A stretch of 64,000 nt of DNA from Acidimicrobiia bacterium (GTDB taxonomy: Bacteria; Actinomycetota; Acidimicrobiia; Acidimicrobiales; Bin134): positions 44,258 to 108,257 of the forward strand of contig JAJEGM010000020.1 in NCBI GenBank assembly GCA_022819825.1. Reading direction: 5' to 3'. Position numbers and translations under genes: made by a program. Of this stretch, positions 26,058 through 34,975 are shown in pieces (within the stretch, counting starts at the first letter, position 1; each line of letters starts with the position of its first letter). The notes beneath the pieces are model-generated. The model made no database searches. It was not told the DNA's origin and saw only the letters and a list, made by a program, of their open reading frames with translations.

Positions 26058-26885
26058 TTACAGCGGATTCCAACGGGGCTCACGGCCCTCTCGAAAGGCA
26101 TGCGATGCCTCGGACATGTTCCCGGTGAATGTGCCCAGTACCTGAGTGCGATTCTCCAACTCCATCGCGTGACGCAGGCTGGGGGCGTCCAGAGTGGCGT
26201 TGGCTCCCAGTTTGGTCATCCACACCCCGTACTCATTGTTGGCGGCGATCTGCCTGGCCACGTCAAGGGCAGCCTCCACCACCTGGCCGTCGGGCACCAC
26301 CTGCGATACCAGCCCGATGCGATCGGCTTCGGCGGCATCGAAGATCCGGCCGGTGAGCATCAGCTCCCGAGCTCTGCCGGCCCCAACGATCCGGGGCAGC
26401 AGGTAGCTGTTGCCCACGTCAAGCGACGACAGACCCACCTTGATGAACACCGAGCCGAACCGGGCCGACTCCGCGGCCACCCGAACGTCGCAGTGCAAGG
26501 CAATGGCGAACCCTCCCCCGACGGCGGGGCCGTTCACCGCAGCGATCACCGGCACCCGCAGCTCGTAGATCTTGAGCATGAGGTTGGCCAGGTCGAGCTG
26601 CATGTCATAGATGGCCCCCACCCGGCTCTGCTCGGGTGGCTCGGCGAACCCCTGCTCGCCCCCGGCCTTGAGATCGGCACCGGAGCAGAATCCCCGCCCG
26701 GCGCCGGTGAGAACCACCGCCCGCTGAGACCGGTCCCGCTCCACCTCCTCAAGGGCCCCATACAAGTCGGCAATGAGTTCGGGGCTGATGGCGTTGAGCC
26801 GCTCAGGGCGCGACAAAGTGATCTGGGTGATGCCCGACTCGGGGGTATCGACCGTGACAGTGGACGCATCAAGCACGGCCCTCAC
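26058..26885 (-). CDS. Enoyl-CoA hydratase/isomerase family protein
   Basis: A 275-residue crotonase-fold protein. Substrate-binding motifs are GFCSGADL and VNGPAVGGGFAIALHCD. In the segment that normally carries the second catalytic Glu the sequence is SSLDVGNSYLLPRIVG, with Asp rather than Glu, so activity may differ from a standard hydratase. The GTG start at 26885 is the only start ahead of the fold. Probably co-transcribed with the isomerase-like gene downstream. Confidence 0.86.
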   Translation of the reverse strand: MRAVLDASTVTVDTPESGITQITLSRPERLNAISPELIADLYGALEEVERDRSQRAVVLTGAGRGFCSGADLKAGGEQGFAEPPEQSRVGAIYDMQLDLANLMLKIYELRVPVIAAVNGPAVGGGFAIALHCDVRVAAESARFGSVFIKVGLSSLDVGNSYLLPRIVGAGRARELMLTGRIFDAAEADRIGLVSQVVPDGQVVEAALDVARQIAANNEYGVWMTKLGANATLDAPSLRHAMELENRTQVLGTFTGNMSEASHAFREGREPRWNPL

Positions 26886-27001
26886 ACTAGAACTCGGTCG
26901 TCGGACAACCCGAGTTGCGCTCGGCCGTGTTGAAACGAAAGGGTCTCACGCCAATACATACTGGCCGGTCACAAGCTTGGGAGCAGCCGGGTACCGATAA
27001 G

Positions 27002-27029
27002 GGGAGCAGGAATTATAAGCACTGCTCCC
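27002..27029. promoter_or_regulatory. Perfect 8-bp inverted repeat (GGGAGCAG/CTGCTCCC)
   Basis: Arms at 27002-27009 and 27022-27029 with a 12-nt AT-rich spacer (GAATTATAAGCA) lie in the 215-nt gap between the crotonase gene and the small membrane protein. The AT-rich centre could hold a -10. A regulator operator is more likely than a terminator because no T-run follows. Confidence 0.4.
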
Positions 27030-27059
27030 ACTCGAATGGTGGATTTCCCTGTGAACCAG

Positions 27060-27088
27060 TTGTGGACGGCATGTCTCAGTCCTATAGT
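27060..27088 (+). promoter_or_regulatory. Promoter TTGTGG-17 nt-TATAGT
   Basis: A -35-like TTGTGG at 27060-27065, a 17-nt spacer and TATAGT at 27083-27088. It points to a start around 27095, just before the ATG at 27101. Confidence 0.4.
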
Positions 27089-27100
27089 GCCGGTTCAGGC

Positions 27101-27367
27101 ATGACCTTGGGCATTGTTGTAGGGGCCTATCTCGTCGTGCATTTGCTCGGCGCCTACTTGCTGCGCGCGTCCGGAGTTTCAACCGACCTGTTCGGCCGAT
27201 TCCGCAACGTTCCCGACCTGCCCGAGCCGAAGCAGCTGTCCGAGTTCACCGACTTCGTGGAGACCCACTCCTTCTGGGACACCGAGGATGATGAAGTTCT
27301 CGACAACGTCGACGAATTCGAGCTCCAAGCGGTCTTCTGGAACGAGAGGCGGCGCAGAAGCGCCTAA
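27101..27367 (+). CDS. Small single-pass membrane protein of unknown function
   Basis: An 88-residue protein with one transmembrane helix at its N-terminus (MTLGIVVGAYLVVHLLGAYL), a short linker, then a soluble acidic tail rich in Glu/Asp (FWDTEDDEVLDNVDEFE) and a basic end (ERRRRSA). An ATG at 27071 would add 10 residues, but the TATAGT promoter at 27083 falls after it, so 27101 is preferred. No family recognised. It stands alone and converges with the SDR at 27395. Confidence 0.55.
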   Translation: MTLGIVVGAYLVVHLLGAYLLRASGVSTDLFGRFRNVPDLPEPKQLSEFTDFVETHSFWDTEDDEVLDNVDEFELQAVFWNERRRRSA

Positions 27368-27394
27368 GCCCGCCCGCCCTCGGCGGCCCACCTC

Positions 27395-28174
27395 TTAGTT
27401 GGACTTGGCGTGGAGGCCGCCGTCTACCAGCACGACGGCGCCGTTGATGAATGATGCGGCGGGCAGCACCAATGACAAGGTGACCTGGGCAACCTCTTCG
27501 GGATCGCCGTAGCGCCGGGCCGGGACCCGGCGACGGGCGTATTTCTGCTTGGCTTCTTCAGGGATGTCGCCGGTCATCGCGGTGCGGATCGGGCCGGGGC
27601 AAACCGCGTTTGCAGTCACCCCCCACTGGCCCAACTCCACGGCCAATGCCCGGGTAAGCCCGACCACGCCGTGCTTGCTCACGGTGTAGGGAGATGTATT
27701 GGGCGTGGCCATCACCCCCTCGGTGGAGGCCACGTTGACGATGCGGCCGTCACCATTGCGCTTCAAGTCGTCCAGGCAGGCCCGCACCAGGCGCATCTGC
27801 GCGGTGAGGTTCACCTCCATGGCGGCGGCCCACACGTCCTCGTAGTCGGCGGCCTCCACTGGAGCGCCGGCGGCAATGCCCGCGTTGTTGATCAGGATGT
27901 CCACCGGGCCCAGCTCGTTCCGAACCTGCTCCACCACTGGTTCCACCACTTCGGGATCGGCCAGGTCGCAGGCCACCGCCAATGCTGTGCCGCCCGCGTC
28001 GACGATGGCGGCCACCGTCTCCTCCACTCCGGAGCGGTTGACGTCGAGCGCGGCTACCTTGGCCCCCTCGTCGGCCAGAAGCCACGCCGTGGCCCGGCCC
28101 ATGCCCGAGGCCGCGCCGGTGACCACCGCCACCCGCCCGGCTACCGACCGGTCCAACTTGCTGAGGCGGGCCAT
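27395..28174 (-). CDS. Short-chain dehydrogenase (FabG-like)
   Basis: A 259-residue SDR: TGAASGMGRATA, NNAGIA, serine in NVASTEG, catalytic SPYTVSK, and the C-terminal INGAVVLVDGGLHA. The general FabG/glucose-dehydrogenase layout suggests a beta-keto or secondary alcohol substrate. The start overlaps the stop of the DNA methyltransferase gene ogt by 1 nt, so it is translated from the same message, an unusual pairing of repair and metabolism. Confidence 0.85.
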   Translation of the reverse strand: MARLSKLDRSVAGRVAVVTGAASGMGRATAWLLADEGAKVAALDVNRSGVEETVAAIVDAGGTALAVACDLADPEVVEPVVEQVRNELGPVDILINNAGIAAGAPVEAADYEDVWAAAMEVNLTAQMRLVRACLDDLKRNGDGRIVNVASTEGVMATPNTSPYTVSKHGVVGLTRALAVELGQWGVTANAVCPGPIRTAMTGDIPEEAKQKYARRRVPARRYGDPEEVAQVTLSLVLPAASFINGAVVLVDGGLHAKSN

Positions 28175-28740
28175 CAGACCCGGTGGGCGCTCTCGTGCTC
28201 CAACAGCCAGGCCTTCACGTCGGGGCGGCCTCCGTACTCCCCCACCGACCCGTCGCTGCGCACCACCCGGTGGCAGGGCACCACCAAGGGGATCGGATTG
28301 CTCGACATGGCCGTCCCCACCGCTCGGGCCGCCCCGGGCGAACCGGCCATAAAGGCCAGCTCCCCGTAGGAAACCGTCGTGCCGTAATCGACGGTCATCA
28401 GCGTGTCGAGCACCCGGCGATAGAACCCGTGGCTCAGGTGCCAGTCCAGGGCCAGGTCGAACTGGTGTCGACGACCCTCGAAGTACTCACCGAGCTGGGC
28501 GAAGGGCTCGTCCAGCCAAGCAGGGTTGCCCTCGCCCATCGAACCGGGCAGTTCGGCCAGCTCGGCCATCATGTCTGCCCTTTCCTCCATGTAGCCGAAT
28601 CCGACCCTCACCAGCCCTTTCGAAGTAGCGGCAACATTCAGAGGTCCGATTGGAGTGTCCAGCGACCCCAGGGCCACACCGAGGTCATCGACCTCCGGTG
28701 ATACAGAATCAGAGCGAGTCAGCAGCGCAGTTGGAGACAT
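28174..28740 (-). CDS. ogt: Methylated-DNA--[protein]-cysteine S-methyltransferase
   Basis: A 188-residue suicide repair protein that removes alkyl groups from O6-alkylguanine. The C-terminal active site is VVPCHRVV with acceptor Cys156. The preceding helix-turn-helix (TTVSYGELAFMAGSPGAARAVG) and the asparagine hinge (SSNPIP) are in place. The leader TACGGT lies 7 nt before the ATG, inside the coding part of the divergent gene. It is co-translated with the SDR downstream. Confidence 0.92.
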   Translation of the reverse strand: MSPTALLTRSDSVSPEVDDLGVALGSLDTPIGPLNVAATSKGLVRVGFGYMEERADMMAELAELPGSMGEGNPAWLDEPFAQLGEYFEGRRHQFDLALDWHLSHGFYRRVLDTLMTVDYGTTVSYGELAFMAGSPGAARAVGTAMSSNPIPLVVPCHRVVRSDGSVGEYGGRPDVKAWLLEHESAHRV

Positions 28741-29827
28741 GGCACTGACCGTAGCGGAAGACCAGACTGACGCGGTGGAGTCATCGAGCACCGATATCTC
28801 TGGAATCGATGTAGCGCCAGTCACTGCCTGGCTAACCGGCAACATCGCCCACAGCGAGCCGCCATTCACCTTCGACCTGATTGCCGCCGGCGGGTCGAAC
28901 CTCACGTTCCGATTGGCTGATTCCGGAGGCCGACAGTGGGCGCTGCGGCGACCCCCGGTTGGATCAGCGCTGGCCACCGCCCACGACATGGGACGGGAGT
29001 GGCGCATCATGGCCGCTCTAGGCGAGGCCAGCGACGTGCCGGTGCCCGAGATGGTGGCCTTCTGCGACGACCACACGGTGAACGGGGCCGACTTCTACGT
29101 GATGAGCTTCGTGGAGGGGCGCATCCTGAGGGACCAGGACTCCGCCGCCGACATGACACCCGTGCAGGCCGAGATCGCCACCCAGAGCCTGCTCGACGTG
29201 CAGGTCGCCTTCCACACCCTCGACCTCGACGAGGTGGGGCTGGGCGATCTGGGCCGCCGGGAGGACTACGTGGGCCGCCAGCTCAAGCGCTGGCGCCGCC
29301 AAGTGGAGGCTGCCGGGGTGCGAGAAGTGCCGCTGCTCATCGAGCTGCACGAGCGGCTGAGCGCGGCCAAACCAGCCGAGACTGCCTCCCCAGCGCTGGC
29401 CCACGGCGACTATCGGTTCGACAACACCGTGCTCGACGGCCAGTGGAAGATCGCCGCCGTCTTGGATTGGGAGCTGTGTACCACCGGCAATCCCATCGCC
29501 GACTTCGCCTGGTCGCTTCAGTATTGGGCTGATCCCGGCGACGACATGAGCTTCCTCACCGATCCACCCACCCTGTTGGACTGCTTCGTCCGCCGCCAGG
29601 AGGTAGCCGACCGCTACGCCACCCAGTCGGGCTTCGACCTGTCCGACCTCCCCTACTACGCAGTGTTCAGCTGGTGGAAGCAGGCCTGCATCGTGGAGGG
29701 GGCATACGCCCGCCGCTTACAGGGGATGACCGGCGGCATGGGAACCACCGGCGATGTCCACGACATCGCCCGACGAGTGGACGCCATGCTGGACCACGCC
29801 GCCGATATGGCCACCGGAGTGCTCTAG
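28739..29827 (+). CDS. APH-like phosphotransferase (ACAD10/11 N-domain type)
   Basis: A 362-residue kinase-fold protein similar to the N-terminal kinase domain of ACAD10/11, which in mammals phosphorylates 4-hydroxyacyl-CoA during their degradation. The ATP and catalytic motifs are present: GGSNLTFR, the catalytic loop LAHGDYRFDN, and the metal motif LDWELCTTGNP. The ATG at 28739 shares its bases with the divergent ogt ATG (CATG). Because the conserved fold starts about 25 residues in, a later GTG at 28775 is also possible. It fits the acyl-CoA context. Confidence 0.86.
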   Translation: MALTVAEDQTDAVESSSTDISGIDVAPVTAWLTGNIAHSEPPFTFDLIAAGGSNLTFRLADSGGRQWALRRPPVGSALATAHDMGREWRIMAALGEASDVPVPEMVAFCDDHTVNGADFYVMSFVEGRILRDQDSAADMTPVQAEIATQSLLDVQVAFHTLDLDEVGLGDLGRREDYVGRQLKRWRRQVEAAGVREVPLLIELHERLSAAKPAETASPALAHGDYRFDNTVLDGQWKIAAVLDWELCTTGNPIADFAWSLQYWADPGDDMSFLTDPPTLLDCFVRRQEVADRYATQSGFDLSDLPYYAVFSWWKQACIVEGAYARRLQGMTGGMGTTGDVHDIARRVDAMLDHAADMATGVL

Positions 29828-29837
29828 CCCGCCGAGG

Positions 29838-31595
29838 TCAGGCTGCGGCCGCCACCAAGGTGGTGAGCAGCACCAGGGTGAGCAGCGACATCGGCACCCC
29901 CAACCGGAGATAGTCGGTGAAGCGATAGCGGCCCGGGCCGTACACCATGGTGTTGGTCTGATAGCCGATGGGGGTCAGGAACGAGGCCGAGGCAGCTACT
30001 GCCACCCCGAGCGCCAAAGTGCGGGGATCCAAACCGGACTGAGCAGCCGCCTCCAGAGCCACCGGGAACACCAGAGCCACCGCAGCCACGTTGGTGATCA
30101 GCTCGGTGAGCAGCATGGTGGCGATCACAATGCCCAGTACCACCCCGGCATCACCCAAAAAGTCGAAGCCGGTGACGATGCCGTCGGCTAGGTCCTCGGC
30201 CAAACCAGCCTCGTCCAGTGCCGCGCCCAGGCCGAACGCCGCTCCGATGGTGATGAGCACGCTGAAGTCCACCGCCTCTCTGGCCTCCCGGGGGGTAAGC
30301 AACCCGCCGACGACCACCGCTCCCGCCGCGATCAGCGCCGCCTCCAGCACGCTCAGCACCCCTGCGGCGGGCAGCACCACCAGGGCCACCACCGCAGCCA
30401 GCGCCACCGGCGCCCGCCGGCTGGCCCTCGGCGGCGACCCGCCCAACCGGGACACCAGAAGAAAGTCGTTCTGGTTGCGCCACCGCTCGTCGAACCCATC
30501 GGCGGCTAGCACCAGAAGCGTGTCGCCGGTGCGCAGCCGCACCTGGCCGAACTTGGCCTCCACCGGAGCACCCGAGCGGTGGATGCCCACCACCGCAGCC
30601 TGGTAGCGGCCCCGGAAACCGGCCTCGGCCAGCGTCCGCCCGCTGAGCGGCGAAGCCGCCCCTACTACTGCCTCAAAGAACGTGTGGTCGTCGGAGTCCA
30701 CCGCCTCCAGGTGGGGATCCTCGGCCGAGACCAGCCCAGACATGGCCTGGAGGTCCACCACTAGGTCCACCCGACCGGCGAAGGTAAGCCGGTCGCCGCC
30801 CCGGAGCACGAACGTGGGAGCCACCGGGGCGATCACCGTGCCCTGCCTTTCCACCTCCACCAAGAACACTCCTTGGAGATGGCGCAGTCCCCCAGCCTCC
30901 ACCGACTGCCCGTCGAACGCCCCTTGGGCAACCACCTCCATCGAAACCAAATAGGAACGGCCCTCGCCCGCCGCCTCGGGATCCCGCCGTTCGGGCAACA
31001 GCCAGGGGGCAGCAACAACAATGAGAACGAGTCCGGCACCGGCCAGAGGCAGGCCGAATCGGGCCAGCTCGAACATCTCCAACTCGTCGTAGCCCACCGA
31101 CTGCAACAGGCCGCCCAGCACCAGGTTGGTACTGGTGCCGATAGCGGTGATCGCCCCGCCCAAAATGGTGGCGTACGACAAGGGAATCAGGAACCGGGAG
31201 GCGGCCCGGCCATAGCGCTCTGTCCAGCCCCGCACCGCGGGCACCAGCATGGCCACGATGGGAGTGTTGGCCAGGAAGGCCGAAGCCGCGCTGGCCGGTG
31301 TCAGCAGTCGGACCAGCGACACCCGGGTTCGAGACCCGCGGTCCAGCATTCGGGCCACCAATGGCTGCAAGGCGTTGGTCTTGGTAACTGCGCCGGCTAC
31401 CACATACAGCGCCCCGATGGTGATGGGAGCGGGGTTGGCGAACCCGCGGAAGGCCTGGTCGGCGTCAATCACCCGCAACAAGAACAAGCCTCCGGTGGCA
31501 CCCAGCACTCCAGCGGCAGGCGAAAGCCGGTTGCTGATGAGCCCCGCGCCCATCACCGCCAACACCGCGATCGTGAGCACCGCGTCACCATCCAT
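29838..31595 (-). CDS. SLC13/DASS-type permease with two TrkA-C (RCK_C) domains
   Basis: A 585-residue membrane transporter. N- and C-terminal halves each hold five or more hydrophobic helices around conserved loops (AFLANTPIVAM, IGTSTNLVLGG). Two RCK_C modules sit between them at about residues 206-275 and 296-360. Relatives carry sulfate or dicarboxylates. It diverges from the ATP sulfurylase fusion, so sulfate uptake is the likeliest role (inference from context). TAGCAT is 8 nt upstream of the ATG. Confidence 0.85.
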   Translation of the reverse strand: MDGDAVLTIAVLAVMGAGLISNRLSPAAGVLGATGGLFLLRVIDADQAFRGFANPAPITIGALYVVAGAVTKTNALQPLVARMLDRGSRTRVSLVRLLTPASAASAFLANTPIVAMLVPAVRGWTERYGRAASRFLIPLSYATILGGAITAIGTSTNLVLGGLLQSVGYDELEMFELARFGLPLAGAGLVLIVVAAPWLLPERRDPEAAGEGRSYLVSMEVVAQGAFDGQSVEAGGLRHLQGVFLVEVERQGTVIAPVAPTFVLRGGDRLTFAGRVDLVVDLQAMSGLVSAEDPHLEAVDSDDHTFFEAVVGAASPLSGRTLAEAGFRGRYQAAVVGIHRSGAPVEAKFGQVRLRTGDTLLVLAADGFDERWRNQNDFLLVSRLGGSPPRASRRAPVALAAVVALVVLPAAGVLSVLEAALIAAGAVVVGGLLTPREAREAVDFSVLITIGAAFGLGAALDEAGLAEDLADGIVTGFDFLGDAGVVLGIVIATMLLTELITNVAAVALVFPVALEAAAQSGLDPRTLALGVAVAASASFLTPIGYQTNTMVYGPGRYRFTDYLRLGVPMSLLTLVLLTTLVAAAA

Positions 31596-31699
31596 CCTGA
31601 GTGATGCTATGAGCAGAAACCCGGGATTCCCGCCTGCTTTGTGGTCGATTGGCGGCTTGATGGCTTAAACACGGCCATCCTGCGATATGAAATACCTCC
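31596..31699. promoter_or_regulatory. Divergent promoter region of the sulfate genes
   Basis: A 104-nt gap. TAGCAT (31609-31604, minus) is 8 nt from the permease ATG and TATGAA (31686-31691, plus) is 8 nt from the GTG of the ATP sulfurylase fusion. Both starts lack a Shine-Dalgarno. No riboswitch-like fold was recognised. Confidence 0.4.
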
Positions 31700-33415
31700 G
31701 TGGCTTCTAACTTGATCCAACCCCATGGCGGCGAGCTGACCGATCTGATGGTCGACAACGCCACCGCCGAGGAACTCAAAGCGGAATCGCGCGACCTTCC
31801 GTCGTTCACCCTCCAGCCCCGCCACCTGTGCGACTTGGAGCTGCTGCTGAACGGCGGCTTCTCGCCTCTGCGGGGCTTCATGGGCCAAGCCGACTACGAG
31901 CAGGTGTGCTCCGACATGCGGCTGGCCGACGGCACGCTTTGGCCCATGCCCATCACCCTGGACGTGGACGGCGACACCGCCGAGGCTGCTCAGGCCGCCG
32001 GTCGGCTGGCGCTGCGGGACATAGAAGGGGTCATGCTGGCCGTGCTCACCGTGGACGACGTGTGGCAACCCGATACCGCGGCTGAGGCCGAGTCGGTATT
32101 CGACAGCTTGGACCCCGACCACCCCGGCGTGGGCCACCTGCTTCACAACACCGCTCGGTTCTACATGGGCGGATCGGTACAGGGCCTGCAACTCCCGGTC
32201 CACTACGACTTCACCGAGCTGCGGCGCACCCCGGCCCAGCTGCGGGCGGAATTCGACGCGGCGGGCTGGAGCCGGGTGGTGGCCTTCCAAACCCGCAACC
32301 CGATGCACCGGGCCCACGTGGAGCTCACCCGAAGGGCGGCGGTGGAGGCCGAGGCCAACCTGCTGATCCACCCGGTGGTGGGCATGACCAAGCCCGGCGA
32401 TGTGGACCACTACACCCGGGGCCGGGTGTACCAGCACATCATCAAGCGCTACCCGGAGAACTCGGCCATGCTGGCCATGCTGCCGCTGGCCATGCGCATG
32501 GGCGGACCCCGGGAGGCGGTGTGGCACGCCATCATCCGCAAGAACCACGGCGTGTCCCACTTCATCGTGGGCCGAGACCACGCCGGGCCGGGCTCCGACG
32601 CCTCCGGCAACCCCTTCTACGGCCCCTACGACGCCCAAGACATGCTGCAGGACTACACCGACGAGCTGGGCGTGACCATGGTGCCGTTCAAGATGATGGT
32701 GTACGTCCCCGACAGCGACAGCTACCACCCGGTAGACGAGGTGGACGAGGGCACGGCCACGCTCAGCATCAGCGGCACCGAGCTGCGGGACCGCCTGGCA
32801 TCGGGCGACGACATCCCCGAGTGGTTCAGCTACCCGGAGGTGGTGTCCGAGCTGCGCCGCACTCATCCCCAGAAGTCCAAGCAGGGCTTCACCGTGTTCT
32901 TCACCGGTCTGAGCGGCTCGGGCAAATCCACCATCGCCAACGCGCTCATGTCCAAGCTGCTGGAGCGGGGCGGCCGGCCGGTGACCCTGCTGGACGGCGA
33001 TGTGGTGCGCACCAACCTGTCGTCGGAGCTGGGGTTCTCCAAGGAGCACCGCGACATCAACATCACCCGCATCGGCTATGTGGCCTCGGAGATCACCAAG
33101 CACGGCGGCATCGCCATCTGCGCGCCAATCGCCCCCTATGCCGGACCCCGGTACAAGAACCGGGAGGCCATCTCGGCCAACGGCGGCTACGTGCTGGTGT
33201 ATGTGTCCACCCCGCTGGAAGTGTGCGAGGAGCGGGATCGCAAGGGGCTGTACGCCAAGGCTCGGGCCGGGATCATCAAGGAGTTCACCGGCATCTCCGA
33301 CCCCTACGAGGAACCGGCTGACGCCGACGTCGTTCTGCCCACCGTGGATCAGACGCCCGATGAAGCAGCCCAGGTCATCATCGACCACCTGGTGGCCGAG
33401 GGGTATCTGGAATAG
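31700..33415 (+). CDS. sat-cysC: Bifunctional sulfate adenylyltransferase / adenylylsulfate kinase
   Basis: A 571-residue fusion that makes PAPS from sulfate and two ATP. The N-terminal ATP sulfurylase (residues 1-about 390) has the substrate motif QTRNPMHRAH at 197-206 and GRDHAGPGSD at 291-300. The C-terminal APS kinase (about 395-571) has the P-loop GLSGSGKST at 403-411 and the RDIN and ARAG segments. Most actinobacteria use the CysD/CysN system, so the single-chain Sat type is notable. The next two genes hydrolyse the PAP by-product. GTG start with no Shine-Dalgarno. Confidence 0.94.
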   Translation: MASNLIQPHGGELTDLMVDNATAEELKAESRDLPSFTLQPRHLCDLELLLNGGFSPLRGFMGQADYEQVCSDMRLADGTLWPMPITLDVDGDTAEAAQAAGRLALRDIEGVMLAVLTVDDVWQPDTAAEAESVFDSLDPDHPGVGHLLHNTARFYMGGSVQGLQLPVHYDFTELRRTPAQLRAEFDAAGWSRVVAFQTRNPMHRAHVELTRRAAVEAEANLLIHPVVGMTKPGDVDHYTRGRVYQHIIKRYPENSAMLAMLPLAMRMGGPREAVWHAIIRKNHGVSHFIVGRDHAGPGSDASGNPFYGPYDAQDMLQDYTDELGVTMVPFKMMVYVPDSDSYHPVDEVDEGTATLSISGTELRDRLASGDDIPEWFSYPEVVSELRRTHPQKSKQGFTVFFTGLSGSGKSTIANALMSKLLERGGRPVTLLDGDVVRTNLSSELGFSKEHRDINITRIGYVASEITKHGGIAICAPIAPYAGPRYKNREAISANGGYVLVYVSTPLEVCEERDRKGLYAKARAGIIKEFTGISDPYEEPADADVVLPTVDQTPDEAAQVIIDHLVAEGYLE

Positions 33416-33428
33416 ATCGGCCACACAA

Positions 33429-34214
33429 GTGTCGCGGGCCGATGATCTACAACGAATTGCCGACGCGCTGGCCGCGGCCGACGAAGTGCTCAAGCGTTTC
33501 ACCCCCGGGGAAATCGAATCGGAGCTCAAAGACGGGGGCGACCCGCTGACCGCGGCCGATACCGCGGTCAACGAAGCGCTGGCCGCGGCACTGCGAGGCG
33601 GTGACGAGGGCTGGCTTTCGGAGGAGACCACTGACGCCGCAAGCCGGCTGGACCGGCGCAGGGTGTGGGTGGTGGATCCAATCGACGGCACCCGGGAGTT
33701 CATCGACGGAATCCCTGAGTGGTGCGTCTCGGTGGGACTGGTGGAAGACGGGGTGCCGGTGGCCGGCGGCGTTCTGAGCCCGCCCAATGGGCACCTGATC
33801 ATCGGATCGGACGAGACCGGGGTGGAGTGCAATGGCCAGCCCGCGGGCACCACGAGCACCACCGATATCCGGGGCGCGCTGGTGCTGGCCTCGCGCAGCG
33901 AGATGAAGCGAGGCGAGTGGGAGCGCTTTTTCTCCACGCCGATCGCGGTGCGCAATATGGGCTCGGTGGCCTACAAGCTGAGCCTGGTGGGCACCGGACT
34001 GGCCGACGCCACCTGGACGCTGGTCCCCAAGAACGAGTGGGACGTGGCCGGCGGGGCTGCGCTGGTGAGAGCCGGTGGCGGTCAGGTGTTCGGGGCCGAC
34101 GGTACCGACGTGGTGTTCAACCGCCCCGACCCGCTGATGGATGGCTTCATCGCGGTCGCCCCCGGCCTTCGCGACCAGGTCATGCACTTGCTCGACATCT
34201 CTCCCCAACCGTGA
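33429..34214 (+). CDS. Inositol monophosphatase family, CysQ-type PAP phosphatase
   Basis: A 261-residue metal-dependent phosphatase. The two-metal motif is DPIDGTREFIDG, with an upstream Glu pair (SEETTD) and a distal WDVAGGAAL. The pattern resembles E. coli CysQ, which cleaves 3'-phosphoadenosine 5'-phosphate to AMP and phosphate. It lies 13 nt after the ATP sulfurylase-kinase and overlaps the next gene (GTGA). The GTG at 33429 is chosen as the start from spacing and from the family N-terminus. Confidence 0.83.
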   Translation: MSRADDLQRIADALAAADEVLKRFTPGEIESELKDGGDPLTAADTAVNEALAAALRGGDEGWLSEETTDAASRLDRRRVWVVDPIDGTREFIDGIPEWCVSVGLVEDGVPVAGGVLSPPNGHLIIGSDETGVECNGQPAGTTSTTDIRGALVLASRSEMKRGEWERFFSTPIAVRNMGSVAYKLSLVGTGLADATWTLVPKNEWDVAGGAALVRAGGGQVFGADGTDVVFNRPDPLMDGFIAVAPGLRDQVMHLLDISPQP

Positions 34215-34939
34215 ACGACCATCAACTGGCTGCTTGGCTGGCTTCGGAAGCGGGCAAGCTCCTGGTCGATTTGCGAGAAGAGCTGGGCGGACAGCGGCTG
34301 GCCCCGTTCGCCGTCGGGTCCCGAGGCGATGCCGCCGGCCACGACTTCATCGCCAATGCCCTCCACCAGCACCGCCCAGAAGACATGGTGCTGTCTGAAG
34401 AGTCGATGGACGACCGCCGGCGGCTCGAGCACAGCCGAGTGTGGATCGTGGATCCACTCGACGGCACCCGGGAGTTCTCCATCCCCGGCCGCACCGACTG
34501 GGCTGTCCACGTGGCCCTGGTTGCCGACGGCGTACCCGTGGCCGCGGCGGTGTCCCTCCCGGCCCAGGGCATCACCCTGGCCACCGAGCCGAGCTCTCCC
34601 ACCCCTGTGGCAGCCAACCCTCCCCGAGTCATCACTAGCAGGAGCCGGCCCGGTCGACTGGCCCGCCACATCGCCGACAACCTCGGGGCCACCATCATCC
34701 AGTTGGGCTCGGCGGGGGCCAAGGCCGCGGCGGTGATCCGCGGCGAAGCCGAGGTGTACGCCCATGCCTCCGGGCTGCACGAGTGGGACCTGTGCGCGCC
34801 CGCCGCGGTGGCCACGGCCGCGGGGCTGCATGTCTCCCACCTCAACGGAGCCGAGCTGCGGTTCAACCAATCCGACACCTACGTATCGGATTTCGTAATC
34901 TGCCACCCGAATCTCGCCGCGGCCGTGATCGCCCGGTGA
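34211..34939 (+). CDS. cysQ: 3'-phosphoadenosine 5'-phosphate phosphatase, mycobacterial CysQ type
   Basis: A 242-residue phosphatase close to mycobacterial CysQ: an AAWLASEAGKLLVDLRE opening, the metal motif WIVDPLDGTREFSIPGR, then LHEWDLCAPAAVA. It removes the PAP produced when PAPS is used for sulfation or reduction. The GTG start overlaps the stop of the preceding paralogue. Two such phosphatases in tandem is unusual; they may divide PAP and inositol- or fructose-phosphate substrates between them. Confidence 0.88.
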   Translation: MNDHQLAAWLASEAGKLLVDLREELGGQRLAPFAVGSRGDAAGHDFIANALHQHRPEDMVLSEESMDDRRRLEHSRVWIVDPLDGTREFSIPGRTDWAVHVALVADGVPVAAAVSLPAQGITLATEPSSPTPVAANPPRVITSRSRPGRLARHIADNLGATIIQLGSAGAKAAAVIRGEAEVYAHASGLHEWDLCAPAAVATAAGLHVSHLNGAELRFNQSDTYVSDFVICHPNLAAAVIAR

Positions 34940-34975
34940 CGCTCACTGTCTTCTGCCCGTAGATTGGGAGCCGCA

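Noticed and set aside
31607..33955. A very long open frame on the minus strand opposite the ATP sulfurylase fusion
   Set aside because: It is antisense to a gene with full catalytic motifs, has low-complexity composition and no domain; it is an effect of high GC.
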